Source: Candidatus Firestoneibacteriota bacterium
Lineage (GTDB): Bacteria; Oederibacteriota; D2-FULL-39-29; CAIOVX01
DNA: 50,816 nt
Direction of reading: 5' to 3'
Assembly (NCBI GenBank): GCA_903916325.1
Contig: CAIWWK010000098.1
Location: 1 to 50,816, forward strand
Shown piece by piece: positions 45,975 through 50,816 of the stretch. Position 1 is the stretch's first letter. Every line of letters begins with the position of its first letter. A model generated the notes under the pieces. It worked only from the letters and a program-made list of their open reading frames with translations, was not told where the DNA came from and searched no databases. Both the position numbers and the translations under genes were made by a program.

Positions 45975-47192
45975 TCAGGACAATTTCCACTTCTTGAATT
46001 CCTGTATTACGCGGTTGACCAGCTTAAAAGTCTCGAACGGCCTTAACTGCGATGTATCCGCTTCATATCCACCGTTTACAAAGGCGTTTACGTGCGGCAT
46101 ATAGCTCAGGTAACCCGTTGAATTATAGAGTATATATGTTTTCTTGAACGGGGAATTCCATTTAATCTCAAGGCCGGGCTCCGCCAGCAGCTCCCCCGGA
46201 ACACCCGCGAAACAAACATCTCCTATTCTGAGAAAAACTACTTCCGCGGTTTCAGTTTTCTTTTTCTCAAACAGCGGCATCATGTGCTTCTTATTCGACG
46301 TGTTAATTGCCATCGTAACTTTTATGGACCTGGTCTCAACAACAGGGTTCTTTATCCTGCAGCGGGTTTCCCTGAGCACCCGGGAAAGGCTCCCTGAAAC
46401 TTTCAAACCAAGACGCCGTCCGAGGCTCTCCATCTTTTTGAAACCGCCTTCGTAGTCATACGGGTGCAGGTCCCCGCAGGCTCCGGTCGTAAAAACGCAA
46501 AAACCTCCGAGATTTCGCTCCACGGTTCTTCTTAACGCTCCGGGGTAATCCGAAGTTATCTTCAGCGACTTGCCTCCGCGCCTCTGGGACGCGAGCGGAT
46601 GGGCGGAATAATTCACTATGTTCGCGAAGTTTTTTCCGGTTCTTCTGCTGATGAAGAAAATAATCCCGAGTTCAGGGTCTGTCACTCCGTCGGCAACGGG
46701 TTTCAAATATTTTTCGTCCGGCAGATAAGCAAACCTGTTGCCGGCAAGCAAAACCCTCCTGTTAATATTCTCATAGACATTTACCGAATGACGGTAGACA
46801 TCTACGGGTTCCATACCGAAAAAAACACCTTCTAAGACTTCGAGCGTCCTCCCGATAAGCCATTCAGAATACTTTTCATCTCTTAAAGATTTTCTGGAAC
46901 CCGAGCGCGAGTGCGGCCCTGAATGAGTATGCGTACAGGCAACAATAATACCGGACTCTTTTATACCCGCCTTCTTCGCGGCCCGCTTCCGAAGCTCAAG
47001 AATGAGAGGCCTGTCCATGCCGATAAGGTCGTAACTGAGCAGCAGGGACTTCCTTCTGCCGTCATTGAAGGCTATGCCTGAAAGCAGCAGATCATCATAC
47101 ACGCCATTGGAAACATTGTCCGGCCCGTATCCCCCGAGCAGGGCGCCGACCTCAGGCGTTATTTTGTTCCTGAAAGTTTTAATTCTCAGCAT
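45975..47192 (-). CDS. Neutral/alkaline non-lysosomal ceramidase N-terminal-domain-like protein
   Basis: KITPEVGALLGGYG...VYDDLLLSGIAFNDG; IVACTHTHSGPHSRSG; GACGDLHPYDYEGGF; FAGVPGELLAEPGLEIK. Confidence 0.75.
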   Translation of the reverse strand: MLRIKTFRNKITPEVGALLGGYGPDNVSNGVYDDLLLSGIAFNDGRRKSLLLSYDLIGMDRPLILELRKRAAKKAGIKESGIIVACTHTHSGPHSRSGSRKSLRDEKYSEWLIGRTLEVLEGVFFGMEPVDVYRHSVNVYENINRRVLLAGNRFAYLPDEKYLKPVADGVTDPELGIIFFISRRTGKNFANIVNYSAHPLASQRRGGKSLKITSDYPGALRRTVERNLGGFCVFTTGACGDLHPYDYEGGFKKMESLGRRLGLKVSGSLSRVLRETRCRIKNPVVETRSIKVTMAINTSNKKHMMPLFEKKKTETAEVVFLRIGDVCFAGVPGELLAEPGLEIKWNSPFKKTYILYNSTGYLSYMPHVNAFVNGGYEADTSQLRPFETFKLVNRVIQEFKKWKLS

Positions 47193-48130
47193 GATTTCTT
47201 CCTTTTTACGGCGGCGGCCCCCGCTCTCGCGATATCGACATCTTTTAACCCGTACTTTGAGAGCAGTTCTTCAGGCTCGCCTGACTCTCCGAAAGAATCT
47301 TCAACAGCGACAAATTCCACCGGAACAGGGAATGAACATGAAAGCGCTTCCGCGACAGCCGACCCCAGCCCGCCGTTCCTTTGGTGCTCCTCGGCAGTAA
47401 CTATGCATCCGCACTTTTTTGCCGCGTCCTCAACAGCTTGTTTATCAAGAGGTTTTATCGTTGCCATATTAATTACCGCCGCATCCACTCCGGACTTTTC
47501 AAGTAACGCAGCCGCCCGGAGCGCTTCCGGAACCATTATCCCGCAGGCAATAATTGCCAGATCCTTCCCCTCTCTGAGCGTCACTGCTTTCCCGATGGCA
47601 AAAGGGGTTTCTTCTTTTGTTATGATTTCCGAGGCCGTTCTCGCCGTCCTGATATAAACCGGCCCGATGTGCTCCGCGGCCGCGCGAACAACCTTCTTCA
47701 CTTCAAGAGCGTCTGCCGGGCAGATGACCGTCATGTTCGGGAGCGCCCTCATAAGCGCCAGGTCTTCAAGACATTGCGCGGTAGCCCCGTCGGACCCGAC
47801 CGAGATGCCGGCATGCGAGCCTATAAGTTTCACATTGGATTTATTGTAACAGACGGTTATGCGTATCTGATCATAAGCGCGGTTAGTCAGGAATACCGCA
47901 AAGGAACAGACAAAAGGGATAAAACCTTCCTTAGCCATGCCCGCCGCAGTTCCGACCATGTCCTGCTCCGAGATGCCGAGGTTGAAAAACCTGAGGGGAA
48001 ATTCCTTTTTGAAGCCGGCGGCCTTTGTAGAATCCTCCAGGTCGCCTGAAAGGACTACAACCCGTGATTCTCTTTTCCCGAGTTCAACCAACTCTTCTCC
48101 GAACCCGTCCCTGATAGCCCTTAATTCCAT
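47186..48130 (-). CDS. Transketolase, C-terminal subunit
   Basis: LSGDLEDSTKAAGF; RFFNLGISEQDMVGTAAGMA; GSHAGISVGSDGATAQCLEDLALMRALPNMTVICPAD. Confidence 0.93.
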   Translation of the reverse strand: MELRAIRDGFGEELVELGKRESRVVVLSGDLEDSTKAAGFKKEFPLRFFNLGISEQDMVGTAAGMAKEGFIPFVCSFAVFLTNRAYDQIRITVCYNKSNVKLIGSHAGISVGSDGATAQCLEDLALMRALPNMTVICPADALEVKKVVRAAAEHIGPVYIRTARTASEIITKEETPFAIGKAVTLREGKDLAIIACGIMVPEALRAAALLEKSGVDAAVINMATIKPLDKQAVEDAAKKCGCIVTAEEHQRNGGLGSAVAEALSCSFPVPVEFVAVEDSFGESGEPEELLSKYGLKDVDIARAGAAAVKRKKSC

Positions 48131-48951
48131 TTTTCAAGCTCCAGAAGCGCCGCCGCCAGTTCCATATCGTTTGGGGCCTTGCCGTGCCAATGAGAGTTAA
48201 GTTCCATGAACGAGACGCCTTTCCCCTTAATGGTATTTGCCTTGATAAAATACGGAATGCCCGGCTCTTTTCCGAAAGCGCTAAGCGCCCGAAGTATCTG
48301 CGCCATATCATGTCCGTCTATTTCTTCAACTTTCCAGCCGAATTCCCTCAACTTTCCTGCCGTTGGTTCTATATTTTTAATCTGCGCGACAAGACCGTTC
48401 TGCTGGACTCTATTAGCGTCCAGGATAACGCAAAGATTGTCCAGCTTGTGATGCGCCGAGGTAAGGAAAGCCTCCCAGACCTGGCCCTCCTGCATTTCTC
48501 CGTCTCCCAGCATGCAGTAGATTCCGTGTTTCTCGCCTTTAAGTTTGGCGGCAAGCGCCATGCCGTTCGCGAAAGAGAGCCCCTGTCCCAGGCTGCCGGT
48601 AGATAGTTCAACTCCGGGAACACCGGCATAAACATGCCCCTGAAGCAGAGCCCCCAGCTTCCTGAACCTGTCAAGTTCCGCCTTCGGGAAAAATCCCTTT
48701 TCGGCAAGCACGGTATACAGGGCCGGACTTGCGTGGCCTTTTGACATAATAAATCTATCGCGGGCAGGACTCTGCGGTTGATCAGGGAAAACATTTACTT
48801 TTGAGAAATAAAGCGCCGTGAGGAGGTCAATGCAGGAAAGCGAACCGCCCGGATGGCCGGCGCCCGCCTTGTTTATCATCTTCAATATCTCTATCCGGAA
48901 CTTCCCGGCTCTTTGCTCCAGTTCCTTTATGTCGTTTTTATCCGGCTGCAT
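48121..48951 (-). CDS. Transketolase, N-terminal subunit
   Basis: MINKAGAGHPGGSLSCIDLLTALYF; DRFIMSKGHASPALYTVLAEKGF; GSLGQGLSFANGMALAAK; YCMLGDGEMQEGQVWEA. Start at 48951 preferred because of promoter position. Confidence 0.92.
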   Translation of the reverse strand: MQPDKNDIKELEQRAGKFRIEILKMINKAGAGHPGGSLSCIDLLTALYFSKVNVFPDQPQSPARDRFIMSKGHASPALYTVLAEKGFFPKAELDRFRKLGALLQGHVYAGVPGVELSTGSLGQGLSFANGMALAAKLKGEKHGIYCMLGDGEMQEGQVWEAFLTSAHHKLDNLCVILDANRVQQNGLVAQIKNIEPTAGKLREFGWKVEEIDGHDMAQILRALSAFGKEPGIPYFIKANTIKGKGVSFMELNSHWHGKAPNDMELAAALLELEKWN

Positions 48952-48960
48952 GCTTGTCAT

Positions 48961-48989
48961 ATTATACAACACTTTCGACGCCCTTTCAA
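48961..48989 (-). promoter_or_regulatory. Promoter of the split transketolase genes
   Basis: TTGAAA - 17 bp - TATAAT on the minus strand, -10 abutting an ATG. Confidence 0.7.
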
Positions 48990-48995
48990 AACAAG

Positions 48996-49024
48996 TTGAC
49001 AAATCCGCGCGGCTGGAATAAACT
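48996..49024 (+). promoter_or_regulatory. Promoter of the diguanylate cyclase gene
   Basis: TTGACA - 17 bp - TAAACT. Confidence 0.65.
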
Positions 49025-49049
49025 TGAATTGAATTAACGGAGGGAACTT

Positions 49050-49979
49050 ATGGTTGAGAGCGCAGCGAAAGATTCCTTTGATGAAATGCAAAAACCGGGA
49101 GCAGACTTCTCCGAAGCGTCGGCTTTCAGGACCCAGGCATTTAAGTATCTCTCGGAAAGATCGAGAACATTCGGCTTTATCGCCGGCTTTCTCTCTCTTG
49201 CTGCCGTCGCTTTTCTTGATTACGCAACCGGCAATGAAATTGTGATGGTCTTGCTCTATCTTATCCCAATCATATTGACTTCCTGGCTTTTAAGCAGGAG
49301 GGCAGCTTTGATCTTCCCTGTTTTATGCGGTCTTTCCCTGATTAGCATAGACCTGCTCAACGGTCATGTTTACAAGAATAGCCTGGTGCTTGTCTGGAAC
49401 GGAGCCACAATACTCGCAACCTTCATTATCATTACACTTGTATTCCAGGCGCTGAAACAGGCGTATCTGGATGAAAGAAAACTTGCGCGTTACGATATCA
49501 TGACCGGCATCCCGAACAGGAAGATGTTCTACGAGGAACTCGACAAAGAAGCCTACAGGACAGGCAGGTACGGAAGGCCTTTCACGGTAGCCTACATAGA
49601 CATGGATAATTTCAAGCGCATAAACGACACGCTCGGGCACAACAGCGGGGATGAACTCCTCCGGTTCGTAGCGAATTCCATCCGTAGAAACATCCGTATT
49701 TCAGATATAGTCGCGCGGATGGGAGGGGATGAATTCATCCTGCTTTTGCCGGAAACCAATCAGGAGAGGGCAAGACTGGTTATTTCCAAACTGCTCAGGC
49801 ATCTGAACTCCGCCATTAACAAAGAAATCTGGCCTGTTTCTTTCAGTATAGGCGTTTTAAGCTGTGAATCCGGTTCCTGTAACGCCAGGGAAATGATTAA
49901 GAAAGCGGATGAACTGATGTATGAAGTAAAAAGGACCGGCAAGAACAGCGCGAAATTCGGGAAGTTCGGGAAATACTGA
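49050..49979 (+). CDS. Membrane-anchored GGDEF diguanylate cyclase
   Basis: N-terminal TM segments, then YDIMTGIPNRKMFYEELD...MDNFKRINDTLGHNSGDELL...RISDIVARMGGDEFILLLPET. RxxD I-site (RISD) sits five residues before GGDEF; cggaggg RBS. Confidence 0.93.
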   Translation: MVESAAKDSFDEMQKPGADFSEASAFRTQAFKYLSERSRTFGFIAGFLSLAAVAFLDYATGNEIVMVLLYLIPIILTSWLLSRRAALIFPVLCGLSLISIDLLNGHVYKNSLVLVWNGATILATFIIITLVFQALKQAYLDERKLARYDIMTGIPNRKMFYEELDKEAYRTGRYGRPFTVAYIDMDNFKRINDTLGHNSGDELLRFVANSIRRNIRISDIVARMGGDEFILLLPETNQERARLVISKLLRHLNSAINKEIWPVSFSIGVLSCESGSCNAREMIKKADELMYEVKRTGKNSAKFGKFGKY

Positions 49980-49998
49980 CGCTTTGCCGGGCTTCTGC

Positions 49999-50816
49999 TT
50001 AGGGATTTAAGTTTTCCAGTTCATGTGACAGGTTAAGCCACTCTTCCTGCAGTTTCTTGGCTTTCTCTTCGTCAAGTTTAAGCTGTTTTACCTGCTCCGG
50101 ATGGCCGGGGTCTTTGTAAAACTCCGGGCTCTCCATCTCTTTTATCATCTCAGCGTTCTTGGCGTGAAGCACGGTCATCTCCAGGTTTATCTCTTCTATT
50201 CTCGCGGCAAGTTCTTTCTTCTTGTGCGCGACCATAGACGGATTCACCCTTTTTTTCTTTTCCTGAGGCGCGGGTTTTACCGCAGGCTTCTCTTTCGGAG
50301 CAGTTGTTCTTTCTTTTAAGGGAATCCCGACGGTCTCTCCCATGAGCTTCTTTTTCTCGACATAATAATCATACCCGCCCGCGAAAGGAATAAGGCGGCC
50401 ATTATTCACCTCTACAATTTTATTGGAGATTGAGCGGATAAAATGCACGTCGTGGCTGATGAAACAGATAGTACCTGTGTAGTCATTGAGGGCCTTTATA
50501 AGGATGTCCCTTGACGGAATATCCAAATGATTCGTCGGCTCGTCCATCAGTATGAAGTTTGGGGGGTTTATCAGCACTTTTGCAAGGACCAACCGGCTTT
50601 TTTCCCCGCCGCTTAAGACTTTCACTTCCTTAAAAACATCGTCGCCGCGGAACATAAACATGCCCAGCATCTTCCTAAGCGACAGTTCTGCCGCCATCGG
50701 CGCCGCGGAATCAAGTTCCTGGAGCACCGTATTATCAGGATTAAGCACATCAAGCCGGTACTGCGGGTAGTAAACCGCGTTCACGTTGAAACCCAGTCGC
50801 CGCTTTCCGCTCTCGA
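49999..50816 (-). CDS. ABC-F family ATP-binding protein (C-terminal part; truncated by window edge)
   Basis: LSGGEKSRLVLAKVLINPPNFILMDEPTNHLDIPSRDILIKAL..GTICFISHDVHFIRSISNKIVEV. Open frame continues upstream (..LGFNVNAVYYPQ) to the window end. Confidence 0.93.
   Translation of the reverse strand, partial: ESGKRRLGFNVNAVYYPQYRLDVLNPDNTVLQELDSAAPMAAELSLRKMLGMFMFRGDDVFKEVKVLSGGEKSRLVLAKVLINPPNFILMDEPTNHLDIPSRDILIKALNDYTGTICFISHDVHFIRSISNKIVEVNNGRLIPFAGGYDYYVEKKKLMGETVGIPLKERTTAPKEKPAVKPAPQEKKKRVNPSMVAHKKKELAARIEEINLEMTVLHAKNAEMIKEMESPEFYKDPGHPEQVKQLKLDEEKAKKLQEEWLNLSHELENLNP

Overview
This 50.8 kb window is from a bacterial chromosome, nearly all coding on the minus strand, with a gene order typical of an uncultured or candidate-phylum Gram-negative lineage (taxonomy is inference). 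Housekeeping blocks, read in the minus direction: ABC-F ATPase (partial), split transketolase, ceramidase-like protein, rpsB-tsf-pyrH-frr-uppS-cdsA-dxr-rseP-ispG, queD-queE, PHP / HAD-IIA / smpB, carB, tatC, beta-CASP nuclease, pyrK-pyrD, FMN-riboswitch-ribD-ribE-ribBA-ribH-nusB-galU, a flippase-like protein and an epimerase (partial). The dominant accessory feature is a ~15.4 kb gene (18534-33941) for a ~5,135-residue secreted surface protein. It carries a C-terminal T9SS/FlgD-like sorting domain and is translationally coupled (ATGA) to a PorV/PorQ-family gene. It mosaics a TIGR03790-like domain, a TolB-like propeller, a beta-helix, FN3-like modules, about 18 IPT/TIG repeats and six 258-bp Ig-like repeats. 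The most unusual noncoding signal is a set of short-period intergenic microrepeats: a 9-mer GTTTRTAAG, an 8-mer and a 7-mer. The 9-mer forms inverted arrays, and at four gene ends it lies at the stop codon in the same register (TTR-TAA). No CRISPR, rRNA, transposase or prophage was seen.
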